From assembly GCA_963822435.1 (NCBI GenBank), contig CAWGHN010000004.1:806001-870000 (forward strand): a stretch of 64,000 bases of DNA. Reading direction: 5' to 3'. Below the pieces are notes generated by a model. The model worked only from the letters and a program-made list of their open reading frames with translations. It was not told the origin of the DNA and made no database searches. The DNA comes from JAUYQR01 sp963822435. GTDB taxonomy: Bacteria > Pseudomonadota > Alphaproteobacteria > Rhodobacterales > Rhodobacteraceae. Positions 35,251 to 43,482 of this stretch are shown one piece after another (position 1 is the stretch's first letter; every line of letters starts with the position of its first letter). Position numbers and translations under genes: made by a program.

Positions 35251-35889
35251 TCAGCGCGGGTCGGAAAACCAGCTGACGACTTCGGTGAGCATATCGGGTG
35301 GTATGGGCCGCGGTTCAACGGTAAAGACCGCCATGCGGCCGATCATCTGATCGAGCGTGGCAAGCCGTTCGACGCGGTGATAGATGCGCCGGCGGTGATA
35401 ATCGTCGAACAGAACGGTCACCGGACGTTTGGTGCGCAGGACTGTCGCCGCAAGACAGGCAGCGCGAAACCGACCGTCGATGAGCACAAGGTCGGGCGCG
35501 GCCATATCAGGGCGATCCCAGACCGACAGAGGATAGCGGTGGAAACTGGCGTGCGATTTGGGGCGGGTTGGCATGCCCCAGTCGCCGGTGGGACCTATGT
35601 CGACGTGGTGCATATGAACCGTGCCGGGCAAGCCCGCGACGCGGGCGGCCAGACGGTCTGCCCAGGCTTTGTCGCTTTCAACCGTGAAGATCTGCTTGCC
35701 AAGGTCAGCCGCCAGAACGGTGGAGCCGCCGCTGCCATATTCGAGGATGCACGTGCTGGCGGCGTAAAGCTGGGTGACTGCCTCAGCCTCAAGCGGGGCG
35801 AAGGTCAGAACGAAATCGTCCGCCGCGCGTGCGCCGCCCTCGGATAGGTCCGGCGCGGCAGACGTCATGTCGTCGCTAAACGCTGTCAC
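35251..35889 (-). CDS. SAM-methyltransferase-like protein between sufB and sufC
   Basis: A 212-residue soluble protein with a Rossmann-like SAM-binding start: ILEYGSGGSTVLAADLG near residues 48-64 (motif I), an acidic VESDKAW near 70-76 (motif II), and DLVLIDGRFR near 132-141 (motif IV position). This resembles small class I methyltransferases that use a glycine-rich loop followed by an acidic residue, but no substrate domain is visible. Start GTG 35889, 10 bases after the sufB stop; ATG 35868 is possible. It is not a standard Suf component, so either a passenger or a new accessory factor. Confidence 0.6.
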   Translation of the reverse strand: MTAFSDDMTSAAPDLSEGGARAADDFVLTFAPLEAEAVTQLYAASTCILEYGSGGSTVLAADLGKQIFTVESDKAWADRLAARVAGLPGTVHMHHVDIGPTGDWGMPTRPKSHASFHRYPLSVWDRPDMAAPDLVLIDGRFRAACLAATVLRTKRPVTVLFDDYHRRRIYHRVERLATLDQMIGRMAVFTVEPRPIPPDMLTEVVSWFSDPR

Positions 35890-35899
35890 GGGATGCGCC

Positions 35900-37438
35900 T
35901 TAACCTACCGAGCCTTCGAGGCTGATCGCGACGAGGCTTTGCGCCTCCATCGCGAACTCCATCGGCAGGGCTTGCAGCACGTCCTTGCAAAAGCCGTTGA
36001 CCACCAGCGCCACGGCCTCTTCCTCGTCCATCCCGCGCGAACGGCAGTAGAAGAGTTGGTCTTCGTCAACCTTCGACGTGGTCGCCTCGTGTTCCACACG
36101 CGAGGAGTTGTTCTTGACCTCGATGTAGGGAACCGTGTGCGCGCCGCACTTGTCGCCGATCAGAAGACTGTCGCACTGGGTGTAGTTGCGGCTGCCTTCG
36201 GCTTTGGGGTGCATGGACACAAGGCCACGGTAGGTGTTCTGCGCGCGGCCCGCCGAGATTCCCTTGGACACGATGCGCGACTTGGTGCGCTTGCCAAGGT
36301 GAATCATCTTGGTGCCGGTGTCGGCCTGTTGCGCGTTGTTGGCGATGGCGATCGAGTAGAACTCGCCCTGACTGTCGTCACCGCGCAGGATGCAGGACGG
36401 GTATTTCCAGGTGATCGCAGAGCCGGTTTCAACTTGCGTCCACATCACCTTTGCCCGGTCGCCCCGACAATCGGCGCGTTTGGTCACGAAGTTGTAGATG
36501 CCGCCACGGCCTTCCTCGTCGCCTGGATACCAGTTCTGGACGGTGGAATACTTGATTTCGGCGTCCTTCAGGATCACCAGTTCAACCACGGCGGCGTGCA
36601 GTTGGTGGGTGTCGCGCTTTGGCGCGGTACAGCCTTCGAGGTAACTGACATAAGAGCCTTCGTCGGCGATGATCAGCGTGCGTTCGAACTGGCCGGTGTT
36701 TTCGGCGTTGATGCGGAAGTAGGTGGAAAGCTCCATCGGACAGCGCACGCCCTTCGGGATGTAGACGAAGGAACCGTCGGAAAAGACGGCGGAATTGAGC
36801 GTGGCGAAGAAGTTGTCCGATTGCGGGACAACGGTGCCGAGGTATTGCTTCACAAGGTCGGGGTGTTCGCGGACGGCTTCGGAGATCGAGCAGAAAATCA
36901 CACCGGCCTTGGCAAGTTCCGCCTTGAAGGTGGTGCCCAGCGAGACGCTGTCGAAGACTGCATCCACGGCCACCTTGCGGGGCTCGTCCGAACCTTCAAC
37001 TCCGGCCAGAAGCATCTGTTCTTTCAGCGGAATACCAAGTTTGGCATAGGTCGCCAAAAGCTTTGGATCGACATCATCAAGCGACTTTGGCTTGACGGCC
37101 ATGCTTTTGGGTTTGGCGTAGTAGAACTGGTCCTGGTAGTCGATCGTCGGGTAGTTCACCATCGCCCAGGTCGGTTCGTCCATCTGCAGCCAGCGGCGGT
37201 AGGCGGCGAGACGCCAATCCAGCAGCCACTCCGGCTCGCCGTTCTTTTCAGATATCAGGCGGACGATGTCTTCATTCAGGCCTTTCGGCGCGAAGTCCAT
37301 CTCGATCTCGGTTTCCCAGCCGTATTTGTACTTGCCGGCCATCGCCTGCACGGCCTCGACGGTTTCGCGGTCCACACCTTCGCGCACATCCACTTCGAGG
37401 GTTGCGGCGTTGAGGGTAGGCTCAAGTATCGCGGTCAT
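35900..37438 (-). CDS. sufB: Fe-S cluster assembly protein SufB
   Basis: A 512-residue scaffold subunit of SufBC2D that receives sulfur and iron. Family blocks seen include YKYGWETEIEMDFAPKGLNE near residues 42-61, IPKGVRCPMELSTYFRINAE near 203-222, SYVSYLEGCTAPKRD with a conserved cysteine near 237-251, and the C-terminal EHEATTSKVDEDQLFYCRSRG near 432-452 (given in part). I use ATG 37438, with AAGGAG about 9 bases upstream; ATG 37456, which overlaps the iscS stop, is the alternative. It comes 14 bases after iscS. Confidence 0.94.
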   Translation of the reverse strand: MTAILEPTLNAATLEVDVREGVDRETVEAVQAMAGKYKYGWETEIEMDFAPKGLNEDIVRLISEKNGEPEWLLDWRLAAYRRWLQMDEPTWAMVNYPTIDYQDQFYYAKPKSMAVKPKSLDDVDPKLLATYAKLGIPLKEQMLLAGVEGSDEPRKVAVDAVFDSVSLGTTFKAELAKAGVIFCSISEAVREHPDLVKQYLGTVVPQSDNFFATLNSAVFSDGSFVYIPKGVRCPMELSTYFRINAENTGQFERTLIIADEGSYVSYLEGCTAPKRDTHQLHAAVVELVILKDAEIKYSTVQNWYPGDEEGRGGIYNFVTKRADCRGDRAKVMWTQVETGSAITWKYPSCILRGDDSQGEFYSIAIANNAQQADTGTKMIHLGKRTKSRIVSKGISAGRAQNTYRGLVSMHPKAEGSRNYTQCDSLLIGDKCGAHTVPYIEVKNNSSRVEHEATTSKVDEDQLFYCRSRGMDEEEAVALVVNGFCKDVLQALPMEFAMEAQSLVAISLEGSVG

Positions 37439-37452
37439 CGTCCCCGTCTCCT

Positions 37453-38496
37453 TCATGCGGCCCGCGCGCGGGCTTTGGCGTAGGCTTTGGTCCAGACATC
37501 GGCGAACCGCAGCACATCGTCTTCCGTAATTCCCGGCCCGATCGACACGCGGATCGCCTGCCCGGCCAAGGCCTCGTCATATCCCATCGCGCTCAATGCA
37601 CGGCTAGCGCGCACCTTGCCGCTGGAACAGGCCGACCCCGCCGAAACGGCGAACCCGGCAAGGTCCATCGCCATCACCTGTGTCTCGCCCTTCCAGCCGG
37701 GCGCGATCAGGCAAAGCGTGTTCGGCAAGCGGCCCGCGCCATTCCCGACAGAAATAGTCTCATTTGCGTTTGCCGACAATGCCAGTTCTAGAATATTTCT
37801 AACTTCGGCAACCCGGTCCCAGACACCTTCTGCAAGGTCGCGGGCGGCCGCGCTTGCTGCGGCGGCGAAACCTGCGATGCCGATCAGGTTTTCGGTGCCG
37901 GCACGGCGCCCCATCTCCTGACCACCACCCCGCAATTGCGGTGGCACATCGATCCCGCGCTTGATGACCAGTGCGCCGATCCCCTTCGGCCCGCCAAGCT
38001 TGTGCGCGGAGACGAGGCCCATGTCGGCGCCAAGCCAGTTGAACGCGAGCGGAATCTTTCCAAAAGCCTGGGTCAAGTCGCAGACGGCAAGGCCTTCGGG
38101 AATGTCCTGCAGGATGCCGGTTTCGGAGTTGGCAAATTGCAGGGCCGATCGGCGAGGCTGGGGTACGTCGACGTGACCGTCGGCATCGACGGCAATGCTC
38201 GGGTCGCACCACGCGAGGACCGCTTCATGTTCCACTTCGGCACAGGCAAGGCCACGACCCGCGCAGGCGAGCGCGGCGGCCTCGGTCGCGCCGCTGGTAA
38301 AGATGATGTCGGCACCGTCAGCCCCAAGCGCGGCCGAGATTTCGGCCCGCGACCGCTCGATCAGCGCCTTTGCTGCCCGGCCTTCAGCGTGGACGGACGA
38401 CGGGTTGCCGACCACATCCATCGCGGCAAGCATCGCCGCCTTCACCTCGGGGCGCAAAGGCGCTGTGGCGTTCCAGTCAAGGTAGAGGCGGGTCAT
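37453..38496 (-). CDS. iscS: Cysteine desulfurase (IscS/NifS-like)
   Basis: A 347-residue type I desulfurase, shorter than E. coli IscS (404) but usual for the alphaproteobacterial suf-linked form. It begins LYLDWNATAPLRPEVK, with the PLP lysine in SAHKLGGPKGIGAL near residue 183 and the active cysteine in SAGSACSSGKV near residue 297 on the long flexible loop. ATG 38496 overlaps the stop of iscR (ATGA), so it is translated with it. Together with sufS the operon therefore encodes two desulfurases of different classes. Confidence 0.85.
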   Translation of the reverse strand: MTRLYLDWNATAPLRPEVKAAMLAAMDVVGNPSSVHAEGRAAKALIERSRAEISAALGADGADIIFTSGATEAAALACAGRGLACAEVEHEAVLAWCDPSIAVDADGHVDVPQPRRSALQFANSETGILQDIPEGLAVCDLTQAFGKIPLAFNWLGADMGLVSAHKLGGPKGIGALVIKRGIDVPPQLRGGGQEMGRRAGTENLIGIAGFAAAASAAARDLAEGVWDRVAEVRNILELALSANANETISVGNGAGRLPNTLCLIAPGWKGETQVMAMDLAGFAVSAGSACSSGKVRASRALSAMGYDEALAGQAIRVSIGPGITEDDVLRFADVWTKAYAKARARAA

Positions 38497-38954
38497 TCTT
38501 CGTCCACCACCCGAAAGAGCGAAGGGACAGCGGGGCATGGCACAAGGTCGTTCTTCACCACGTCAGACAGCCGCACCTGATGCAGGAAAACATAGACATT
38601 TGCCGAAAGGCTTTCCCACAACCGGTTTGTCAGGGATTGCGCGCGGCTGCCCGACACCCCGCCCGACGCCCCTGCCCCGGTGTGCATCGCATCAACCGTT
38701 TCCTCGACCGCCTGCATCACGTCGGAAATGCGGATCTCGTCCGGAGTCCTGGCAAGTTTGTAGCCACCACCCGGTCCGCGCACCGCCTCGACAAGACCGG
38801 CGCGGCGCAGTTTGACGAACAACTGTTCCAGATAGGGGAGCGAGATGTCCTGCCGCTTGGAAATCGCGGCCAGCGACACAAGATCATCGTTGTTGGCAAG
38901 CGCCAGATCGGCAAGCGCCACCATCGCATAGCGGCCTTTGGTCGAGAGTTTCAT
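38493..38954 (-). CDS. iscR: Rrf2-family regulator IscR, lacking the canonical Fe-S cysteine triad
   Basis: A 153-residue Rrf2 regulator heading the isc-suf operon. The winged helix is clear at residues 1-70 (MKLSTKGRYAMVALADLAL, then PYLEQLFVKLRRAGLVEAVRGPGGGYKLAR, given in parts). E. coli IscR binds [2Fe-2S] through Cys92, Cys98 and Cys104; here that segment reads HTGAGASGGVSGSRAQ with no cysteine, and the only cysteine is Cys140 near the end. A single-cysteine IscR has been reported from Rhodobacter sphaeroides, so a divergent ligand set is plausible. Start ATG 38954; overlaps iscS by four bases. Confidence 0.9.
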   Translation of the reverse strand: MKLSTKGRYAMVALADLALANNDDLVSLAAISKRQDISLPYLEQLFVKLRRAGLVEAVRGPGGGYKLARTPDEIRISDVMQAVEETVDAMHTGAGASGGVSGSRAQSLTNRLWESLSANVYVFLHQVRLSDVVKNDLVPCPAVPSLFRVVDEE

Positions 38955-39043
38955 CGCGTTCCCCTTGCCGCCCGCCGCAATCCGATTGACGTAGACCCTT
39001 GCGGGCATTACCTCAAGCCGACCCACAAGGCGGCGCGCCGTCC

Positions 39044-39080
39044 TTAGAATTGTTCTAGTTTAGTCGAGTGAAAGCGTCAA
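39044..39080 (-). promoter_or_regulatory. isc-suf operon promoter with an ICE-like (Irr) box over the -10
   Basis: On the minus strand TTGACG (39075-39080) and TAGAAC (39052-39057) are exactly 17 bases apart, a good promoter giving a leader of about 90 bases before iscR. The inverted repeat TTAGAA-TTG-TTCTAG (39044-39058) covers the -10 and the start region; it matches the alphaproteobacterial iron control element (TTTAGAA-N3-TTCTAAA) recognised by Irr, apart from the outermost bases. Iron-dependent control of this operon by Irr, besides IscR, follows from that match. Confidence 0.65.
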
Positions 39081-39111
39081 GAAACGCCCGCTCCAACTTG
39101 AGAAGTGCTCC

Positions 39112-39771
39112 ATGCCCGAGGTTATCTTTGCCGGTCCCGACGGTCGTCTGGAAGGCCGCTATCATCCGCAGAAGGAACGCGACGCACCGATCGCCATCGT
39201 GTTGCACCCGCACCCCGCCTATGGCGGAACGATGAACAACAAGGTTGTCTACAACCTGCATTACGCCTTCTACAACCTTGGCTTCACCGTGCTGCGGTTC
39301 AACTTCCGCGGCGTCGGTCGCAGCCAGGGTGAGTATGATCAGGGGATCGGCGAGTTGTCGGATGCGGCGTCGGCGCTGGATTATCTGCAGTCGATGAACC
39401 AGAACGCCAAGCATTGCTGGGTGGCAGGTTTCAGTTTCGGCGCGTGGATCGGGATGCAGCTTCTGATGCGCCGGCCAGAGATCACGGGCTTCATTTCTGT
39501 GTCGCCCCCGGCAAACCTGTATGACTTCAGCTTTCTAGCGCCCTGCCCATCGTCGGGCCTGATCATCAACGGCACCGCCGACAAGGTGGCCCCGCCGAAG
39601 GACACCATCAATCTGGTGAACAAGCTGCACGAGCAGAAGGGCATCACCATCACCCACACGCAGGTGGAGGGGGCGGATCACTTCTTCAAGGACGAAGAGG
39701 CGCATATGAAGCCGATGATCCAGACCGTGTCGGATTACGTGCGCAGGCGGATGACGGAGGTTACGCGCTAA
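39112..39771 (+). CDS. Alpha/beta hydrolase
   Basis: A 219-residue cytosolic alpha/beta-hydrolase fold protein. The nucleophile elbow reads GFSFGAW near residues 104-110 (serine 106), an HPHPAYGG oxyanion-side loop occurs near 33-40, and a late histidine (EGADHFFK) near 186-193 completes a plausible triad. The HPHP and RGVGRSQG segments match the small bacterial subfamily often annotated as dienelactone-hydrolase-like or COG2945. It is divergent from the isc-suf promoter and is followed 1 base later by a small hypothetical gene, forming a three-gene run with the HD protein. Confidence 0.82.
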   Translation: MPEVIFAGPDGRLEGRYHPQKERDAPIAIVLHPHPAYGGTMNNKVVYNLHYAFYNLGFTVLRFNFRGVGRSQGEYDQGIGELSDAASALDYLQSMNQNAKHCWVAGFSFGAWIGMQLLMRRPEITGFISVSPPANLYDFSFLAPCPSSGLIINGTADKVAPPKDTINLVNKLHEQKGITITHTQVEGADHFFKDEEAHMKPMIQTVSDYVRRRMTEVTR

Positions 39772-39772
39772 G

Positions 39773-40039
39773 ATGTCGGCACTTCAGGCATTGGCAGACA
39801 AGCTGGCGGACGATGTGTTGGCCGCCGAGGCGGAACTGGGCGACGATCGGTTCTATGAAAAGGTAAGTCAGGTGCTGCTGGCGGCCTCGCCGACGTTTCA
39901 GGAAGCCTACATCACCTCGATCCGGGTGCGGCTGGCGGAGCGCCGGGGCCGGATATTTCTTGAAAAGGCGCTGATGGCCAAACGAAGCGGTGGAGCCATG
40001 CCAGAAGCCCCGCCTGACCTGAGCGGCGGCGGGCATTGA
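39773..40039 (+). CDS. Conserved hypothetical protein, 88 residues
   Basis: No named domain recognised. It is soluble and mostly helical: an acidic first helix (residues 2-24, LQALADKLADDVLAAEAEL), a second near 27-50 and a basic third region near 52-70, followed by a Pro/Gly-rich tail. Starts 1 base after the hydrolase stop, and its end overlaps the TTG start of the HD gene, so it is translated as part of one operon and is likely a real gene. Confidence 0.65.
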   Translation: MSALQALADKLADDVLAAEAELGDDRFYEKVSQVLLAASPTFQEAYITSIRVRLAERRGRIFLEKALMAKRSGGAMPEAPPDLSGGGH

Positions 40040-40623
40040 GCCAGCGGCTTGAAGCGCAGTTCGCCTTTCTGAACGAGGCGGACCGGCTGAAATCAGTCTT
40101 GCGCGCGACAACGCTGGTCGATGGTTCGCGGCCGGAAAATTCGGGCGAACATTCGTGGCATCTGGCGCTTTATGCGCTGGTGCTGGCCGATCAGTCGGCA
40201 CCGGGCGTCGACATCAACCGAGTGATCCGGATGCTGTTGATCCATGACCTGGTCGAGATCGACGTGGGCGATGTGCCGATTCATTCCGCGAACGGACAGG
40301 CCCATGCCAGCGTCGAGACCGCCGCGGCCGAGGCGCGGGCGGCAGAGCGGATCTTCGGACTGCTGCCGCCCGATCTGCGGGCCGATCTTCACGCACTTTG
40401 GCAGGAGTTCGAGGCCGCCCAAACGCCGGACGCGGTCTTTGCCAAAAGCCTTGACCGGGTGCAGCCGGTGATGGCGAACCTGATGTCCGGCGGCGGGACA
40501 TGGGTTACCTACGACGTTACGGCCGAACAGCTTGAGGCGCGCGTCGGTGTCAAGATTGCCAAGGGCGCGCCCGGTTTGTGGGCCTGGGTTCAGCAAAAGG
40601 CGCTGAGCTGGTTTCAGCGTTGA
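40036..40623 (+). CDS. HD-domain phosphohydrolase (YfbR/HDDC2-like 5'-deoxynucleotidase family)
   Basis: A 195-residue metal-dependent hydrolase. The HD signature is present: first metal histidine in GEHSWHLALY near residues 37-46, the HD pair in LLIHDLVEIDVGD near 72-84, and a later aspartate in SLDRVQPVM near 140-148. YfbR-type enzymes remove the 5' phosphate from deoxynucleoside monophosphates. The start is TTG 40036, overlapping the previous stop (TTGA); no in-frame ATG keeps the N-terminal helix. An inverted repeat lies 48 bases downstream. Confidence 0.78.
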   Translation: MSQRLEAQFAFLNEADRLKSVLRATTLVDGSRPENSGEHSWHLALYALVLADQSAPGVDINRVIRMLLIHDLVEIDVGDVPIHSANGQAHASVETAAAEARAAERIFGLLPPDLRADLHALWQEFEAAQTPDAVFAKSLDRVQPVMANLMSGGGTWVTYDVTAEQLEARVGVKIAKGAPGLWAWVQQKALSWFQR

Positions 40624-40936
40624 ACATCCTCGGCTGAAGGGTGGGCCGGAACCTGCGGGTGACAGGCTGCGGGCTCCGGAAAGGGAGCCCTCGGTCGAGG
40701 CCGCGCCCTGCACGGTGAGATACTTGTCGCCAAGCCAGTCGAGATGGCCTTCAACATCGTCCATCATCGGGATGAACCTCAGCGAAGGGACGCAACATAA
40801 CCCCATATTCGAGCAGCGAACCCGAAGGGAGGCCAGCCTGCTTGCCGATTTCGGTATACCATCGCATACCGCCCTTCCCATCACCCGCTTTCTCGGCTAT
40901 GTCCCGGCCAACCGAATCCCCTGTGAGAGGTCGCCC
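40624..40936. other. Intergenic region of 313 bases between the HD gene and icd
   Basis: No complete gene is visible. At 40671-40690 GGGCTCC, loop GGAAAG and GGAGCCC form a perfect 7-bp stem without a T-tract, perhaps a weak terminator or processing site for the upstream operon. On the minus strand about 40690-40884 stays open and encodes a short stretch (RFIPMMDDVEGHLDWLGDKY) that looks protein-like, possibly the relic of a glutathione-transferase-type gene. The icd promoter should lie in the last 100 bases, but I cannot fix it. GAGAGG at 40925-40930 is the icd ribosome site. Confidence 0.4.
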
Positions 40937-42151
40937 ATGTCGAAGATCAAGGTAGCCAACCCCGTCGTTGAACTCGACGGTGACGAGATGACCCGGATCA
41001 TCTGGGATTTCATCAAGAAGAAGTTGATCCTGCCCTATCTCGACATCGACCTGAAATACTATGACCTGAGCATCGAGGAGCGTGACCGCACCAACGACCA
41101 GATCACCATCGACGCGGCCCATGCGATCCAGCACCACGGCGTCGGTGTGAAATGCGCGACGATCACCGCCGACGAGCAGCGGGTCGAAGAGTTCGGCCTG
41201 AAGCAGATGTGGAAATCGCCGAACGGCACGATCCGCAACATCCTTGGCGGCGTGATCTTCCGCGAGCCGATCATCTGCAAGAACGTGCCGCGGCTGGTAC
41301 CGGGCTGGACCCAGCCGATCGTCGTGGGTCGCCACGCCTTTGGCGACCAATACCGCGCGACCGACTTCCGCTTTCCGGGCAAGGGCAAGTTGACGCTGAA
41401 GTTCGTTGGCGAAGACGGCGCGGTGATCGAGCGCGAGGTCTTCGACGCGCCAAGTGCGGGCGTCACGATGGCGATGTACAACCTTGACGCGTCAATCATC
41501 GACTTTGCGCGGTCGTCGTTCAACTATGGTCTGATGAAGGGCTGGCCGGTGTACCTGTCGACCAAGAACACCATCCTGAAGGCCTATGACGGACGCTTCA
41601 AGGATCTGTTCCAGCAGGTGTTTGACGCGGAATTTGCCGACCAGTTCAAGGCCAAGCGCATCACCTACGAACACCGCCTGATCGACGACATGGTGGCGTC
41701 GGCGATGAAGTGGTCGGGTGGTTATGTCTGGGCCTGCAAGAACTACGATGGCGACGTGCAGTCCGATACCGTGGCGCAGGGCTTTGGCTCGCTTGGCCTG
41801 ATGACGAGCGTTCTGATGACGCCCGATGGCAAGATCGTCGAGGCCGAGGCCGCACATGGCACGGTGACGCGGCACTACCGCGAGCATCAGAAGGGCAAAG
41901 CCACATCGACCAACTCCATCGCGTCGATCTATGCCTGGACCGGCGGGTTGAAGCACCGCGCCAAGCTGGATGGCAACGAGGCGCTGATGCGCTTCGCCAC
42001 CACGCTGGAGAAGGTCACGGTTGATACGGTCGAAGACGGCTGGATGACCAAGGATCTGGCGCTGCTGGTCGGGCCGGACCAGAAATGGCTGACCACGATG
42101 GGCTATCTGGAAAAGGTGGACGAGTATCTGAACAAGGCGCTTGTTGGCTGA
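40937..42151 (+). CDS. icd: NADP-dependent isocitrate dehydrogenase
   Basis: A 404-residue eukaryote-like homodimeric IDH (the type usual in alphaproteobacteria) converting isocitrate to 2-oxoglutarate with NADPH formation. Substrate and metal motifs visible: ATITADEQRVEEF near residues 73-85, SPNGTIRNILGG near 93-104 and the signature YDGDVQSDTVAQGFGSLGLM near 268-287. The NADP site with HGTVTRHYREHQKG follows near 308-321. ATG 40937 has GAGAGG 6 bases upstream; the frame is open further 5' but that part has no family similarity. Monocistronic by spacing. Confidence 0.95.
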   Translation: MSKIKVANPVVELDGDEMTRIIWDFIKKKLILPYLDIDLKYYDLSIEERDRTNDQITIDAAHAIQHHGVGVKCATITADEQRVEEFGLKQMWKSPNGTIRNILGGVIFREPIICKNVPRLVPGWTQPIVVGRHAFGDQYRATDFRFPGKGKLTLKFVGEDGAVIEREVFDAPSAGVTMAMYNLDASIIDFARSSFNYGLMKGWPVYLSTKNTILKAYDGRFKDLFQQVFDAEFADQFKAKRITYEHRLIDDMVASAMKWSGGYVWACKNYDGDVQSDTVAQGFGSLGLMTSVLMTPDGKIVEAEAAHGTVTRHYREHQKGKATSTNSIASIYAWTGGLKHRAKLDGNEALMRFATTLEKVTVDTVEDGWMTKDLALLVGPDQKWLTTMGYLEKVDEYLNKALVG

Positions 42152-42171
42152 CGCAAATTGGGTCAGTATAG

Positions 42172-42200
42172 TTGACATATATGCCGTGCAGTGCTAGCTG
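42172..42200 (+). promoter_or_regulatory. Possible promoter of the YitT-like pair
   Basis: A perfect TTGACA at 42172-42177 is followed after 17 bases by TAGCTG (42195-42200), a weak -10. Transcription would start within a few bases of the ATG at 42207, and I see no Shine-Dalgarno sequence in front of that ATG, so the mRNA may be leaderless. The weak -10 keeps confidence low. Confidence 0.3.
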
Positions 42201-42206
42201 CGCGGT

Positions 42207-42809
42207 ATGACCACCGCGACCCGCCACAGCCTGATCGAAGATACCCAAGGCATCGCTTTCGGAGTCTGCATGGCGGCGGTTGGCACGCACGTCCTGACGA
42301 ATATGGGCTTTGTCGCCGGCCAGACCGTGGGCGTAGCGGCACTGGTGTCTTACGGCACATCCCTGCCCTTCCCACTGGTCTATTTTGCCATAAGCCTGCC
42401 GTTCCTGTGGCTTGGCTGGCGGCGAATGGGGGCGGCGTTTGCGCTGAAAACCTTCGTCTCGGTGGCCTCGCTCAGCCTTTTGACCGCGCTTTTACCGCGC
42501 TGGTTGGAGATCGAGCGGATCGACCCGGCCTTTGCCGCGATCCTTTTCGGCGCCCTTTTCGGCATCGCCGCGCTGGCCGTGGTGCGGCATGGCGGCAGCT
42601 TCGGCGGGGTGTCGATCCTGTGGCTGTGGCTCCAGGACCGCACCGGGTTTCAGGCGGGATACGCGCAACTGGTGTTCGATGTGATCCTGTTCGGCGTGTC
42701 GGCGCTGTTTCTGGACTGGGACGTGGTAGGCTGGTCGTTCCTCGGGGCGATGGTGTTCAACCTATTCCTTGCCGTCAACCATCGTCGCGACAGGTACATC
42801 GCCACATGA
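42207..42809 (+). CDS. YitT-family membrane protein (first of a tandem pair)
   Basis: A 200-residue inner-membrane protein with five to six hydrophobic segments (near residues 15-35, 40-72, 78-96, 105-120, 148-166 and 170-188). It begins RHSLIEDTQGIAFGVCMAA and ends NHRRDRYIAT. The pattern fits YitT/DUF161-type proteins, whose transport or sensing role is unclear. Its last codons overlap the ATG of a second gene with the same length and the same start and end motifs, clearly a paralogue. Confidence 0.75.
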   Translation: MTTATRHSLIEDTQGIAFGVCMAAVGTHVLTNMGFVAGQTVGVAALVSYGTSLPFPLVYFAISLPFLWLGWRRMGAAFALKTFVSVASLSLLTALLPRWLEIERIDPAFAAILFGALFGIAALAVVRHGGSFGGVSILWLWLQDRTGFQAGYAQLVFDVILFGVSALFLDWDVVGWSFLGAMVFNLFLAVNHRRDRYIAT

Positions 42810-43408
42810 CCGACCCCGCCCGCCACACCGTGATCGAAGACGCCCAAGGGCTGGCCTATGGCACTATCATGGCGGCGGTGGCGATCGTCCTTTTGACCCA
42901 CCTTGGCCTTGTGACCGGGCAGACGGCGGGGCTGGCTGTGCTGATCTCCTACGCAACGGGGTGGAGTTTTGGCGCGGTGTTCTTTGTGGTCAACATTCCT
43001 TTCTATTACCTCGGCTACCGGCGGATGGGGTTGGCCTTCACGGTCAAAACCTTCCTGTCGGTCGCCGCCCTGTCGGCGCTGACCCTATGGTTGCCCACGC
43101 AATTGCAATTCGGCCCGGTGACCCCTTGGCTTGGGGCGGTGATCTTCGGCCTCATGTCCGGTTCGGCCCTGCTCGCGCTGTTCCGTCATGGCGCAAGCCT
43201 TGGCGGGATCGGCATTCTGGGTCTGATCCTACAGGACCGCTTTGGCTGGCGGGCGGGCTGGGTGCAACTGGCGTTTGACGCGGTTCTGTTCACCTTGGCG
43301 CTGACTTTCCTTGATGCCCGCGCCGTCGCCATCAGCTTTGTGGGCGCGGTTGTGATCAACCTTGTCGTCGCGATCAACCACCGCCGCGACCGCTATATCA
43401 CCACCTGA
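42806..43408 (+). CDS. YitT-family membrane protein (second of a tandem pair)
   Basis: A 200-residue paralogue of the preceding gene: RHTVIEDAQGLAYGTIMAA at the start, RRMGLAFTVKTFLSVAAL near residues 71-88 against RRMGAAFALKTFVSVASL in the partner, RHGASLGGIGIL against RHGGSFGGVSIL near residues 131-142, and NHRRDRYITT at the end. It starts at ATG 42806 within ATGA, so both are made together and may form a heterodimer. The genes arose by tandem duplication and have clearly diverged. Function not known. Confidence 0.75.
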   Translation: MTDPARHTVIEDAQGLAYGTIMAAVAIVLLTHLGLVTGQTAGLAVLISYATGWSFGAVFFVVNIPFYYLGYRRMGLAFTVKTFLSVAALSALTLWLPTQLQFGPVTPWLGAVIFGLMSGSALLALFRHGASLGGIGILGLILQDRFGWRAGWVQLAFDAVLFTLALTFLDARAVAISFVGAVVINLVVAINHRRDRYITT

Positions 43409-43482
43409 CAAGGTTCCTCTGGCCTTTCCGGGCTGTCTGCGCTATCGCCGCGCGAAACATACAAACGAAAGAGACCCTCCCG

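Noticed and set aside
35224..35318. Longer SufC start about 33 codons upstream
   Set aside because: The extension has no similarity to SufC and overlaps the preceding gene; ATG 35219 starts the conserved sequence.
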